Notes: a model not told the origin generated them from the letters alone. Numbered from the stretch's first letter, positions 1-8,404 are shown. The stretch is DNA of 20,232 bases from Faecalibacterium sp. UBA1360 (GCA_002306375.1 DBRU01000045.1:21078-41309); one strand, 5' to 3'. Made by a program: numbers and translations.

Positions 1-1463
1 GAGGTCTGGTCCAGGTGGTACAGGGCCGACGTGTCGGCGTACAGTTGCTGGATGAAGGCGTCGTCCACGGTCTGGTGGCGGCGCACGCCCTTGGTCACGC
101 CCTCGATCAGCGAGCCCGCCGCGTCCCGCAGGGAGGCCGAGCCGTTGAACACCGGCGTGATGAAGGTGTCGTCCTGGTGGTCCAGCAGCAGCTGCACGGC
201 GGCCAGCTTGACGGCGTAGTGCTCGTCGTTGTCCTCCCCGGCCCGGGACAGGTAGTCAAGGTAGTCGGGGTCGGTCTGGGCCTTGGTGGTCACGGGCACG
301 TAGCCCTCGGTCTCGGAATAGGCGATCTGCACCTCGTTGGTCAGCAGGTACTGGGCGAACAGCCAGGAGGCCAGCACCTCCTGGGGATCGTCCTTGTTGA
401 AGATACACACCGACGGCCCCTGAGAGATCATCTGCGGGTCGTCGGGGTCGAACTGGGGCACCATGCGCACGGCGGTCTCGAAGGAAACGACCTTTTCTTC
501 GGCAATGTCCATCAGCGGCGCGTCGCAGCCCATCCAGGTGGAGCCGGCCGTGGAGTCCACGGCGAACACGCACTGCCCGGCGTTCAAGAAGTTGGCCGGG
601 TAGCCCGAGATCTTGAAGGTGGAAAAGGCCCCCGCCGCCGTCAGGTCGGCGATGTCCAGCAGCAGGCCGGTGGTGGTGTCGTTGAACAGCTGGATGGAAC
701 CCGCGGCGGTGGAATAGCCCGCCCCTTTCTGGCGCAGCATCTGGATCATCATGTTGTCGGTGGACTTGTACAGAAAGGGGATCATGACCTGCTGGCCGTT
801 GAGCGCATAGGTGCCGTCGGCGTTCTTTTTGGCCGCGGCCTCGGACACTTCCCAGATGAAGTCCCAGGTCAGCACGTCGGGCAGGGTGTAGCCCAGGGCC
901 TCCACATAGGTCTTGTTGACGTAGCATGCCTCGGTGGAGCGCATGAAGGGCAGCGCGTAGCAGGTGGAGCCCAGGCGGCATTCCTCCAGGAACTGGGGCA
1001 CGATCTCATCGGCGGTGGGGCCGTCGAATTTCAGCTCGCTGCCCCCCAGGCCGTAGCGGGCGTCGGCAGACAGCTCGTCCAGGGGCACCACCACGTTGTC
1101 GCCGGTCAGGTAGGTGGCGATGTGGTCGGGGTAGGTGATGCAGACGTTGGGGGTGGTGGCCGTGGCGATGTTGGTGATGACGTCGTTGTAAATGTCGCCG
1201 TAGTCGGTGTACAGCCGCAGCGTCACGGTGACGTTGGGGTACAGGACCTCAAAATCCGCGATGGCCTGCTTGTAGATGTCGGTCTGGGTCTTGTTGGTGT
1301 CGTTCTTGGCCCAGAAGGTGATCTCGTAGTCCCGGCTTTCGTCAAAGGTCTCGGGCACCGCGAACGCGGCCTGCTCCCGCCGGCCGTGGCAGCCCGTCAG
1401 CGCCCCGGCGCACACAAGGGCCGCGCCCGCCAGGGCCAGCGGACGCAAAAACGCATGTCTCAT
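1..1463 (-). CDS. Sugar ABC transporter substrate-binding lipoprotein (partial, C-terminus off the left edge)
   Basis: This is an extracellular solute-binding protein of the family-1 type that would capture a sugar or oligosaccharide and hand it to the two permeases encoded just upstream. I read 487 codons from the ATG at 1463 with no stop before the window edge. The N-terminus is a lipoprotein signal: MRHAF, a hydrophobic stretch and the lipobox LTGC, with the lipidated cysteine at residue 25. The mature part has the usual pattern of this family (YEITFWAKND near the start, later NGQQVMIPFLYKSTDN). Its ATG overlaps the permease stop as ATGA (1460-1463), so translation is probably coupled. Being last in an ATPase-first operon is less common than being first. 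The exact sugar cannot be told from the sequence. Confidence 0.9.
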   Translation of the reverse strand, partial: MRHAFLRPLALAGAALVCAGALTGCHGRREQAAFAVPETFDESRDYEITFWAKNDTNKTQTDIYKQAIADFEVLYPNVTVTLRLYTDYGDIYNDVITNIATATTPNVCITYPDHIATYLTGDNVVVPLDELSADARYGLGGSELKFDGPTADEIVPQFLEECRLGSTCYALPFMRSTEACYVNKTYVEALGYTLPDVLTWDFIWEVSEAAAKKNADGTYALNGQQVMIPFLYKSTDNMMIQMLRQKGAGYSTAAGSIQLFNDTTTGLLLDIADLTAAGAFSTFKISGYPANFLNAGQCVFAVDSTAGSTWMGCDAPLMDIAEEKVVSFETAVRMVPQFDPDDPQMISQGPSVCIFNKDDPQEVLASWLFAQYLLTNEVQIAYSETEGYVPVTTKAQTDPDYLDYLSRAGEDNDEHYAVKLAAVQLLLDHQDDTFITPVFNGSASLRDAAGSLIEGVTKGVRRHQTVDDAFIQQLYADTSALYHLDQT

Positions 1464-2317
1464 CCTTTCAGCCCCCCTCTGGACGCGCCCTCCATGATCT
1501 TGTTGCGGAAGGCCAGGAACAAAAGCACCAGCGGCACCGAGATGACCACCACGGCGGCCATCATGGCGGGCACGTTCTCCCGCCCGAAGCCCTCTTCCCG
1601 GATCTGCTGGATGCCGTTGGACACAAGGAAGTAGGCCTGGTCGTCGGTGATGAGCCGGGGCCAGACGTAGGAGTTCCAGCATTCGATGAGCTTGAGGATC
1701 GTGATGGTGACGATGGTGGGCCGGCAGATGGGCACCATGACCTTCCACAGGTATTTCAGGTCGGAGGTGCCGTCCACCTTGGCCGCGCGGTACAGCTCGT
1801 CGGGCACCTGTTCAAAGCTCTCTTTGAGCAGGTAGATGTAAAACACCGAGGTGATGGAAGGCAGGATCAACCCGGGAAAGCTGTTGCGCAGGTCCAGGTC
1901 GGTGATCGTGACAAAGTTGGTGATGACCACCAGCTCGCTGGGGATCATCATCATGGACAGAAACGCCCCGAACACAAGGTCCCGCCCCGGAAAGCGCAGC
2001 CGGGCGAAGGCGTAGGCCGCCAGCGTGCTGACCACCACCATGACGGCGGTGGTGATCAGGGCGAAGATCAGCGTGTTGAGCAGGTATCCGCCCAACGGCA
2101 CGGCCGTGAAGGCCTGGACGTAGTTTTCCAGCGTGGGGGACAGGGTGAAAAAGGCGGGCACATACTCGGAGTTATAGGCGCCGTAGCTCTTGAAGGAGGT
2201 GAGCACCATCCAGTAAAAGGGGAACAGCACCACCACGGCCCACACGCTCAGGGCCAGGTAGGTCAGCGCCCCCGCAAGGCCCCGCCTGCGGCGGTCTTTG
2301 CGCTGTGCATCGTTCAT
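1460..2317 (-). CDS. Carbohydrate ABC transporter permease, MalG/UgpE type (CUT1)
   Basis: This is an inner-membrane permease of 285 aa, the usual size for MalG-like subunits. It forms the channel with the permease encoded upstream. It starts MNDAQRKDRRRR, with charged residues before the first membrane segment (TYLALSVWAVVVLFPFYW). The EAA loop that docks on the ATPase is visible as YRAAKVDGTSDLKYLWKVMVP. The C-terminus is basic (FRNKIMEGASRGGLKG). An open frame extends upstream to 2722, but that part lies opposite the other permease's frame and is a shadow. The ATG at 2317 overlaps the preceding stop as ATGA, and its own stop overlaps the next ATG in the same way. The family is certain; the substrate is not. 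Confidence 0.93.
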   Translation of the reverse strand: MNDAQRKDRRRRGLAGALTYLALSVWAVVVLFPFYWMVLTSFKSYGAYNSEYVPAFFTLSPTLENYVQAFTAVPLGGYLLNTLIFALITTAVMVVVSTLAAYAFARLRFPGRDLVFGAFLSMMMIPSELVVITNFVTITDLDLRNSFPGLILPSITSVFYIYLLKESFEQVPDELYRAAKVDGTSDLKYLWKVMVPICRPTIVTITILKLIECWNSYVWPRLITDDQAYFLVSNGIQQIREEGFGRENVPAMMAAVVVISVPLVLLFLAFRNKIMEGASRGGLKG

Positions 2318-3219
2318 CCTTGGGCACCTCCTTGGGCGGTAAAGCGGCGGCTGACCAGCAGGTTCAGGCAGGTGATGGTCAGCACGATGACGAACAGCAG
2401 GATGGCCGCCGCCGACGCATAGGACGGGTAGCCGCCGCTGTCGCCGTAGAGCATGTCGTACACATACCCCACGATGGTGTTCATGCCCGCGGCGTTCAGG
2501 TCGGTGCCGAACAGGGCCACCGCGTCGCTGTACGCCTTGAAGGCCCCGATGAAGCCGGTGATGACCAGGTAGACCAGCATGGGCGAGATCATGGGCAGGG
2601 TGATGCGGAAAAAGATGCGCCGGCGGGAGGTGCCGTCCACCCGGGCGGCCTTGTAGTAGTCGGGGTTGACCGAGGCCAGCGCCCCCGTGAGCACCAGGAT
2701 CTTGAAGGGCATGACCACCCACACGGTGTAAAAGCAGAGCACGAACATCTTGGCCCAGTGGGGACCGTTGATGAAGTCGATGGGCCCCGCGCCGAACCAG
2801 CGCAGCATCAGGTTCACAAGACCGTCGGTGTACTCGGTCTTTTGGAACAGCACCATGAACACAAGGCCCACGGCCAGGGTGTTGGTGACGTAGGGCAGAA
2901 AGTAGATGGTCTGGAACAGGTTGCGCAGCGGGCGTATGGAGGCCAGCGCCGCCGAGATGCCCAGCGCCAGCGTGGTGGACACGGGCACCGTGATGACGAC
3001 CAGTACAAAGGTGTTGCGCAGCGCCTGCAAAAAGTAGGGATCATGGAGCACGTAGGCGTAGTTGTACAGCCCCACGCCCCAGTAGCTCTGGGAGGCGAAG
3101 TTGTAGCCCTCCTCCACCGAGTAGATCAGCACGTCGATGAGGGGGTACACCAAAAACGCGCCCAGCAGCACCGTGGCGGGCAGCAGGTACAGCCATGCCT
3201 TGTGGGAGTTGCGGTCCAT
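2314..3219 (-). CDS. Carbohydrate ABC transporter permease, MalF/UgpA type (CUT1)
   Basis: This is an inner-membrane permease of 301 aa that pairs with the MalG-type subunit encoded next. It starts MDRNSHKAWLYLLPATVLLG, where the first membrane helix begins directly. Later helices include TFVLVVITVPVSTTLALGI and FVLCFYTVWVVMPFKILVL. The EAA motif for ATPase contact is YKAARVDGTSRRRIFFRITLP. The start is supported by a G-rich Shine-Dalgarno (AAAGGGGG) about 6 bases upstream and by the 13-base gap to the ATPase stop at 3233. It lacks the long N-terminal extension of enterobacterial MalF and matches the shorter UgpA/MsmF form common in Firmicutes. Confidence 0.93.
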   Translation of the reverse strand: MDRNSHKAWLYLLPATVLLGAFLVYPLIDVLIYSVEEGYNFASQSYWGVGLYNYAYVLHDPYFLQALRNTFVLVVITVPVSTTLALGISAALASIRPLRNLFQTIYFLPYVTNTLAVGLVFMVLFQKTEYTDGLVNLMLRWFGAGPIDFINGPHWAKMFVLCFYTVWVVMPFKILVLTGALASVNPDYYKAARVDGTSRRRIFFRITLPMISPMLVYLVITGFIGAFKAYSDAVALFGTDLNAAGMNTIVGYVYDMLYGDSGGYPSYASAAAILLFVIVLTITCLNLLVSRRFTAQGGAQG

Positions 3220-3232
3220 GGGCGGCCCCCTT

Positions 3233-4354
3233 TCACGCCTGTTCGCCCGGCAGGGCGAAGGTCAGGCGGCGCTCGTCGGCTTTGCCGAACAAAAACACCT
3301 TGTCGGGGCGCAGGGTGAACCGCACGCTTGCCCCGCCGGTGCGGATGTCCTTGCGGGAGGGCACGATGGCCCGCAGCGTGTCGGCCTGGCAGGCAGGGTG
3401 GGCGCACAGGATGCTGATGTCCCGGCCCAGCACCTCCACCCGGTTGAGCGCGCAGCACAGGGGGCCCGCGTCGTCGGGCACAAAGCCTTCGGGGCGAACG
3501 GCGGCATACACGTCGCCGTCAAGCGCCCCGGGGGTGTCCAGCACGGGGGCGGCGTCGCCCTCCAGGTACAGCCGCCCGGCTTTCACATGCCCCACAAAGA
3601 CGTTGATGGGCGGCGTGCCCAAAAACCGGGCCACGAACAGGCTGGCCGGGTCGTCGTACACCTCCTGGGGGCGGCCCTGCTGCATGAGCACGCCGTCCTT
3701 CATGACCACGATCCGGTCGGAGATGCTCATGGCCTCCTCCTGGTCGTGGGTGACAAAGATCGTGGTGATGCCGGTGGCTTTCTGGATCTTGCAGATCTCC
3801 TCCCGGGTCTGCAGGCGCAGCCGGGCGTCCAGGTTGGACAGCGGCTCGTCCAGCAGCAGCACCCGGGGCGTCTTGACCAGGGCGCGGGCGATGGCCACCC
3901 GCTGCTGCTGCCCGCCCGAAAGCTCCCGGGGCTTGCGGTCCAGCAGCTCTTCGATCTGTACGAGGTGGGCGGCCTCCTCGGCCCGGCGGCGCATCTCGGC
4001 CCTGGTCAGCTTGTCCTTGCCCTTGAGGTTCTCCAGCGGGAACAGGATGTTTTGCAGCACGGTCAGGTGGGGGTACAGAGCATAGTTCTGGAACACCATG
4101 CCCACGCCCCGCAGCTCGGGGGGCAGGGCGGTGACGTCCTCCTGCCCGAAAAAGATCCGGCCCTCGGTGGGGCTCTCCAGCCCGCAGATCATGTTCAGCG
4201 TGGTGGACTTGCCGCAGCCCGAAGGCCCCAGCAGACCCACCAGGGTGCCGTCCTCCACCTCAAAGGTCAGGGAATCCACGGCCGTGACCTCCCCCGCCGC
4301 CCGTTTGCCCCGGGCGGGGAAGCGCTTGGTCAGGCCGACCAACTTGATATTCAT
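3233..4354 (-). CDS. Sugar ABC transporter ATPase, MsmK/UgpC/MalK type
   Basis: This is the cytoplasmic ATPase that powers the CUT1 importer, 373 aa from the chosen start. All motifs are intact: Walker A GPSGCGKST (43-51), Q-loop MVFQNYALYPH (Q89), signature LSGGQQQR (145-152), Walker B VLLLDEPLSNLD (165-176) and switch histidine VTHDQEEA (H203). The C-terminal third (about 230-373) is the TOBE/OB regulatory part typical of MalK relatives. I chose MNIKLVGLTKRF at 4354 because AGGGGAGA lies at proper spacing. A longer in-frame reading from 4390 would start inside the promoter. It is the first gene of the operon, about 28 bases after the predicted transcription start. In other Firmicutes MsmK-type ATPases can serve several importers; having its own gene in this operon suggests a dedicated one. 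Confidence 0.93.
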   Translation of the reverse strand: MNIKLVGLTKRFPARGKRAAGEVTAVDSLTFEVEDGTLVGLLGPSGCGKSTTLNMICGLESPTEGRIFFGQEDVTALPPELRGVGMVFQNYALYPHLTVLQNILFPLENLKGKDKLTRAEMRRRAEEAAHLVQIEELLDRKPRELSGGQQQRVAIARALVKTPRVLLLDEPLSNLDARLRLQTREEICKIQKATGITTIFVTHDQEEAMSISDRIVVMKDGVLMQQGRPQEVYDDPASLFVARFLGTPPINVFVGHVKAGRLYLEGDAAPVLDTPGALDGDVYAAVRPEGFVPDDAGPLCCALNRVEVLGRDISILCAHPACQADTLRAIVPSRKDIRTGGASVRFTLRPDKVFLFGKADERRLTFALPGEQA

Positions 4355-4366
4355 GCACACATCTCC

Positions 4367-4377
4367 CCTGTGACAGG
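4367..4377. promoter_or_regulatory. Short perfect inverted repeat in sugar operon leader (candidate operator)
   Basis: CCTGT-G-ACAGG is a perfect 5-bp inverted repeat around one base. It lies just downstream of the TATAAT at 4389-4394, close to the expected start of transcription. The larger 14-base word CCCCTGTGACAGGA (4365-4378) recurs with one mismatch at 8456-8469, in the only divergent region of the left half. Position and recurrence suggest a regulator site. Chance is possible at this length. Confidence 0.35.
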
Positions 4378-4388
4378 ATTCTTTGCCC

Positions 4389-4417
4389 ATTATAGCGCAT
4401 CTGCCGCCCCATCACAA
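4389..4417 (-). promoter_or_regulatory. Promoter of the sugar ABC operon
   Basis: On the minus strand TTGTGA (4412-4417) and TATAAT (4389-4394) are separated by exactly 17 bases. The -10 is a perfect consensus and the -35 matches 4 of 6. Transcription would begin around 4382, giving a leader of about 28 bases before the ATPase start. The -35 lies one base from the T-tract of the preceding gene's terminator. Confidence 0.8.
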
Positions 4418-4418
4418 G

Positions 4419-4452
4419 AAAAAACGCCCGTCCCCGGGGCGGGGGACGGGCG
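4419..4452 (-). terminator. Intrinsic terminator of the GT-C-like membrane protein gene
   Basis: On the minus strand an 11-bp perfect GC stem (arms 4442-4452 and 4425-4435) is followed by six T residues (the A run at 4419-4424). It begins 8 bases after the stop codon of the membrane protein gene. Confidence 0.9.
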
Positions 4453-4459
4453 CGGGGAT

Positions 4460-6550
4460 TCAGGCGTCGGGGATCAGGTAGACGGCTACCTCGGCGTTCT
4501 CATAGTCGGGGGCCAGCCCGGCGGGGGCGGCGCCCGGCCAGGCCTTGGCGTACACCAGGCAGCCGATGCCCTCCTGCCGGCACAGGTCGGCCAGCTCCGC
4601 CCCGGCGGTGCTGCCGTCAAACAGCATGCCGTTGATCCACTGCTTGTAGGCCAGCACCTCCTTGTCCACGCCCATGTTGGTCATGGCGTAGGTCCAGCCT
4701 TCCATATAGGCCTGCCGGGCGCTGAAAGCGCTGTAACAGTTGCTGATAGCGTCGGTCTGTTCGGGGGTGCCGCTGGTGCGGTTGGTGGCGAACATCACGT
4801 CGGGGCCGGTGTTTTCGGCCAGCCAGTCCATGGCCTGCTCGTCGGCGGGGCTCACCCGGGACGGGGCGTACAGGTCCGTGCCGGCGACCGTGGCCGCCAG
4901 CCGGGCGCCGCCCGCCCCCACATAGCACGCCACCAGGCACAGGGTGGTCAGCGCCCCCGCCGCCCCCAGCAGGCAGGCGAAGGGCCGCCGCCCGGGCCGG
5001 GCCAGCAGCCGGGCAAAGGGCTCGGCCGCCAGCAGGCTGGCAAACAGCATGGCCGCCAGGGCAAAGTAGATCTGGCTGGAGCTGCTGTGGGAAAACAGCA
5101 AACAGGCCGTGAACCCGCCGCCCACCATGCCGTGGGCGAACCACCGGGCCGGGTCGGGCCGGCGGATGCGGCGCAGCTCGCCGGGCAGGGTGCCCAGCCA
5201 CAGCCACAGCTGGAAGGGCAGCATGCAGAAGGCTTGCAGGATGCCGATGCCCACCAGCCACACATACCCGGGGATGGGCAGCCGGGCGCACAGGCGGTCG
5301 GTGTAGGGGGACAGCAGGCGGTAGCACAGGGTGTCCCGCATGGCAAAGATGGAAAACTCCATACTGCCGGTGCCCGCCGAATACAGCGCCCGGTACACGG
5401 CGGCGAACAGCAGGGTCAAAGCCACGGCCGTCCCCAGGGCCTGCAAACGCCGCCCCTTGCCGAACAGCAGCACCGGCACCAGGGCGAACCACAGGGCGCA
5501 CACGGCCAGGGCGGCCTGGGGGCCCTTGGCCAGGCACAGCGCCCCAAAGCTGACGAACAGCCCCGCCCAGGTGCGCAGGCCCGCCCGGCGGTGGCGGCCC
5601 AAACGGCACAGGGCGCACACGAACCCCGCCAGGCAGATGACGGCGGTGGCCTGGGCGTTGATGTTGGTGACCAGATGGGCCAGCAGCGTGTTGCCGAAGC
5701 GGCTCAGCCCGTCGGGGAAGACCTTCCACAAAGACAGGCAGGAGAAGCCGAACACCAGCCCCACAAAGGCCCGGGGCACGCCCCGCCGCGCCCCGCCGGG
5801 GAAAAACACCCGGCCCAGGGCAAAGAAGGCGGCCAGCTCGGCGGCCAGGAACAAAGGCCCCGTGTAAAACACGTACACGTCATACAGGGGCGCGCCGCTC
5901 AGGGTGGCCAGGGCCCCCCACACCAGGTCGGTCAGGTAGTGGTAGGACAGCCGTACGCCCGAAAACCGCAGGTCCTGGGCCGGGAAGTTGCGGCACAAAG
6001 CCTCGGCGTTGCCGATGTTCCACAAAAGGTCCTGGCTGGGGGTCACGGCCCCGGCCGCCAGGGGGTGGGGGTACAGCGCCCCCGAACAAAAGGTGAACAG
6101 CACCCACAGCGCCGCCCACAGGGCCACGGCCCCGGCGGCGGGCAGGCGCACCCGGCGCAGCGCCGCGCCCGGTCCCCCGGGCGCGCAGGCCAGGTCGTAC
6201 ACAAAAGCGGCCAGGCCGGCGGCGACCAGCGCCCAGCGCAGCCAGGGCAGGTGCAGGCGCACGGCCAGGCATTGCACCGCCGCCAGCAGGGTCATGCCGT
6301 ACACCACCGCGTACAGCGCCCCCAGCCCGGACCCCCGGGGGGCCAGGCGTCGGGCCAGGGCCCGGCCCGGCAGCCACAGGGCCAGCCAGGCGGCGGCGCA
6401 AAAGCGCGCAAAGGCAAACAGGTCCGCGCCGCCCACGGCGGCGACGGACCCGCAGAACAGGGCCGCCGCCCCCGCGCAGACCCCGGCGGCAAGGCCGGGA
6501 CCCCTGCGCAGGGCGGCAGCGGGGGCGGGACGGGTGGCAACGGCGTTCAA
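4460..6550 (-). CDS. Large polytopic membrane protein, GT-C glycosyltransferase-like (unknown role)
   Basis: This is a protein of about 696 aa, mostly hydrophobic helices (more than ten by eye), with a soluble C-terminal part over roughly the last 133 residues. That layout, including DEQAMDWLAENTGPDVMFATN at the start of the soluble part, resembles GT-C/family-39-like lipid-linked sugar transferases and related uncharacterised membrane proteins. I cannot point to a catalytic Asp with confidence. The start is uncertain. The frame is open to an ATG at 6637, but that ATG has no visible Shine-Dalgarno, and the extra 29 residues come from AT-rich, leader-like DNA (KKNRPESKTKRK). I prefer the TTG at 6550, preceded by AGAGGAAG with a 10-base spacer. 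The gene ends in a strong terminator. A cell-envelope glycan role is a guess. Confidence 0.72.
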   Translation of the reverse strand: MNAVATRPAPAAALRRGPGLAAGVCAGAAALFCGSVAAVGGADLFAFARFCAAAWLALWLPGRALARRLAPRGSGLGALYAVVYGMTLLAAVQCLAVRLHLPWLRWALVAAGLAAFVYDLACAPGGPGAALRRVRLPAAGAVALWAALWVLFTFCSGALYPHPLAAGAVTPSQDLLWNIGNAEALCRNFPAQDLRFSGVRLSYHYLTDLVWGALATLSGAPLYDVYVFYTGPLFLAAELAAFFALGRVFFPGGARRGVPRAFVGLVFGFSCLSLWKVFPDGLSRFGNTLLAHLVTNINAQATAVICLAGFVCALCRLGRHRRAGLRTWAGLFVSFGALCLAKGPQAALAVCALWFALVPVLLFGKGRRLQALGTAVALTLLFAAVYRALYSAGTGSMEFSIFAMRDTLCYRLLSPYTDRLCARLPIPGYVWLVGIGILQAFCMLPFQLWLWLGTLPGELRRIRRPDPARWFAHGMVGGGFTACLLFSHSSSSQIYFALAAMLFASLLAAEPFARLLARPGRRPFACLLGAAGALTTLCLVACYVGAGGARLAATVAGTDLYAPSRVSPADEQAMDWLAENTGPDVMFATNRTSGTPEQTDAISNCYSAFSARQAYMEGWTYAMTNMGVDKEVLAYKQWINGMLFDGSTAGAELADLCRQEGIGCLVYAKAWPGAAPAGLAPDYENAEVAVYLIPDA

Positions 6551-6645
6551 GGCGAAACACTTCCTCTTTGTTTTCGATTCGGGTCGGTTCTTTTTTGATT
6601 CTGGGGCAGGGAGTTGTCCGGGGCCTTTCAGGGGCATGGGGGATG

Positions 6646-7104
6646 TCAGGGCGCGGGTCGGGCGCGCAGCATGGCGCGCACCTCCTCGGGGGTGCAGCGG
6701 TAATCCCCCTCGCCGCTGCGGCGGTAGGTGCCGGTCAGCGGGTCCTCGCCCACATACACGGGCTTGAGGGCCGGGTCCGCCCGGGGCACCTCGATGAACA
6801 CGATGCGGTTGCCCCCGCTGGGCACCACCCGCACGTCCCCGGGGCGCAGCACGTTGGCGCTGGCCACGCGCCGGTCGTTGACCAGCGCCAGGAACTGCCG
6901 TGCCAGGGCTTCGGGGTCTGCCAGGGGCACGCTGTACAGCGTGCGGTCGGGCGCTTCGGCCACGCCCAGCAGCAAAATGCCGCCGTAGGTGTTGGCAAAG
7001 GCGGAGTAGGTCTCCCAGATACTGTGGGGCAGCCCGCCCTGGGCGCGCTTGGCTTCCAGGCGGTTGGTCTCTTTGTAATAGCGCAGTCCGTCAAGGTCCA
7101 GCAT
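6646..7104 (-). CDS. Stand-alone AlbA_2 (Schlafen-like) domain protein
   Basis: This small protein of 152 aa consists of little more than one AlbA_2/divergent AAA-4 domain. The hallmark is the N-terminal stretch ETNRLEAKRAQGGLPHSIWE, then SAFANTYGGILLLGVAE, with the conserved E-x-K and the AFANT-GG core. Family members with this domain are often putative transcriptional regulators with a C-terminal winged-helix or RecG-like part. Here that part is absent and the protein ends after a short helix (TPEEVRAMLRARPAP). The start at 7104 has AAAGGAGG upstream. It lies 24 bases downstream of the PLP enzyme gene, so they are probably cotranscribed. The domain is known to bind nucleotides or nucleic acids in some relatives; the function here is unknown. 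Confidence 0.8.
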   Translation of the reverse strand: MLDLDGLRYYKETNRLEAKRAQGGLPHSIWETYSAFANTYGGILLLGVAEAPDRTLYSVPLADPEALARQFLALVNDRRVASANVLRPGDVRVVPSGGNRIVFIEVPRADPALKPVYVGEDPLTGTYRRSGEGDYRCTPEEVRAMLRARPAP

Positions 7105-7128
7105 CGGGGGCCTCCTTTCGCCGGGGCG

Positions 7129-8358
7129 TCAGCGGCCCAGGGGCGAGCGTTCGCCCAGTACGTACCGATCCAGGCGGGCGAAGGCCTCCTGCACCCGGGA
7201 CAGGGGCAGGGCCAGGTTCATGCGGATGGAGCACGCGCCGTGGAAGGGCCGGCCGTCCTGCCAGGCCACGCCCACGTCCCAGCCGGCCTTGAGCACCTGG
7301 TCCAGCGTTACGCCGCGGCTGCGGCAAAACCCGGTGCAGTCCAAAAACAGCATATAGGTGCCCTGGGGCTCGGCCACGTCCACGCCGGCAAAGTCCTGCC
7401 GGATACGGCCGCAGGCGTATTTTACGTTGCCGGTGAGGGTGGCGCACAGCTCGTCCACCCACTGCTCGCCCTCGGGGCCGTAGGCGGCGATCAGGGCGTG
7501 CATGGACAGCACGTTCATGTCGTTACAGTGGGTGCGCGCGGCGTTGGCCCGCACCCGGTCCCGCAGCAGCGGGTCGCAGATCAGGTGGTAGCTGCCCACC
7601 AGCCCCGCCAGGTTGAAGGTCTTGCTGGGGGCGTACAGCGCCACCGTGCGGCGGCGGGCGTCCTGACCCAGGGACAGGGTGGGGGTGTGGCGGTGGCCGT
7701 CCAGAATGATGTCGGACCAGATCTCGTCCGAGATCACATAGCAGTCGTTGGCTTTGAACACGGCCATGGCCTGTTCCAGTTCCTCCGGCTCCCACACCCG
7801 GCCGCAGGGGTTGTGGGGCGAGCACAGGATGGCCGCGTGGATGCGGTGGGCCTTGAGCTTGGCGTCCATGTCGGCATAGTCCATGCGCCAGACCCCGTTT
7901 TCATCCCGCGCCAGGGGGGAATGGACGATGCGGTAGCCGTTGTCTTCCAGGGCATGGGTGAAGCCGATGTAGGTGGGGCTGTGCACGAGCACGGCGTCGC
8001 CGGGGCGGGCCATGGCCCCCAGCGCCGCCACCACCCCGCCCAGCACGCCGTTGTGGTGACCGATGCAGTCCCTGGTCAAAAGGTCAGGGTCCGCGCCGTG
8101 GCGATGGGCGTGCCAGCGCAGGATGGACTGGTAATACTCCTCCCGGGGGGCAAAGTAGCCGTAGGTCGGGTGGGACGCCCGCGCGATCAGGGCCGCGGGC
8201 ACCGTGGGCACGGTGGCGAAGTTCATGTCCGCCACCCACATGGGGATGGCGTCAAAGCCGGGCTTGGGCGCGCCGGGGGCCGTGCCCCGGCCCAGGGCGT
8301 CCAGGGCCAGGGCGTCGTGGCCCCGGCGATCCGGCAGGGTGGTGAAATCGTACTTCAT
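7129..8358 (-). CDS. PLP-dependent aminotransferase-fold enzyme, MalY/PatB-type C-S beta-lyase
   Basis: This is a fold-type I PLP enzyme of 409 aa, the expected size for MalY/PatB cystathionine beta-lyases, which split C-S bonds of cystathionine or cysteine to release a thiol or sulfide, pyruvate and ammonia. Visible signatures are IPMWVADMNF near the N-terminus (typical of the group), YGYFAPREEYYQSILRW, SPHNPCGRVW (180-189), SDEIWSDIIL (D211) and the Schiff-base lysine in YAPSKTFNLAG (K246). A carboxylate-binding arginine is seen in CSIRMNLALP. I chose the ATG at 8358 (MKYDFTTLPD) because AAAGGAA sits just upstream. A TTG seven codons earlier is possible but has poorer spacing. The enzyme could alternatively act as an aminotransferase. 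The AlbA_2 protein follows in the same transcript. Confidence 0.9.
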   Translation of the reverse strand: MKYDFTTLPDRRGHDALALDALGRGTAPGAPKPGFDAIPMWVADMNFATVPTVPAALIARASHPTYGYFAPREEYYQSILRWHAHRHGADPDLLTRDCIGHHNGVLGGVVAALGAMARPGDAVLVHSPTYIGFTHALEDNGYRIVHSPLARDENGVWRMDYADMDAKLKAHRIHAAILCSPHNPCGRVWEPEELEQAMAVFKANDCYVISDEIWSDIILDGHRHTPTLSLGQDARRRTVALYAPSKTFNLAGLVGSYHLICDPLLRDRVRANAARTHCNDMNVLSMHALIAAYGPEGEQWVDELCATLTGNVKYACGRIRQDFAGVDVAEPQGTYMLFLDCTGFCRSRGVTLDQVLKAGWDVGVAWQDGRPFHGACSIRMNLALPLSRVQEAFARLDRYVLGERSPLGR

Positions 8359-8395
8359 GGCGGGTTCCTTTCGGTTCAAGTGTTGCTTTATGCCG

Positions 8396-8404
8396 ATTAT
8401 AGCA
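8396..8404 (-). promoter_or_regulatory. Extended -10 promoter of the MalY-type gene
   Basis: On the minus strand TGC-TATAAT forms a perfect -10 with the extended TGn element. No good -35 is seen 16-18 bases upstream. The -10 lies about 38 bases before the chosen ATG, so a short leader is expected. Confidence 0.65.

Noticed and set aside
1022..1050. Nothing mobile or CRISPR-like anywhere; Thr/Pro repeats near the surface protein C-terminus considered as DNA repeats
   Set aside because: The Thr/Pro-rich linker (nucleotides about 11630-11720) is a short irregular protein linker; no direct-repeat array, transposase or attachment site was seen. The coordinates given here are the residue numbers of that linker.
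15..1634. Plus-strand open frame of 539 codons over the binding-protein gene
   Set aside because: Gly/Val/His/Gln-rich antisense translation; the minus strand encodes a lipoprotein with signal, lipobox and family pattern.
3137..6598. Plus-strand open frame of 1153 codons opposite the ABC ATPase and membrane protein genes
   Set aside because: The translation is rich in Gly, Gln, Pro, His and Arg with no domain, and crosses a terminator and a promoter. It is a GC-rich antisense shadow.
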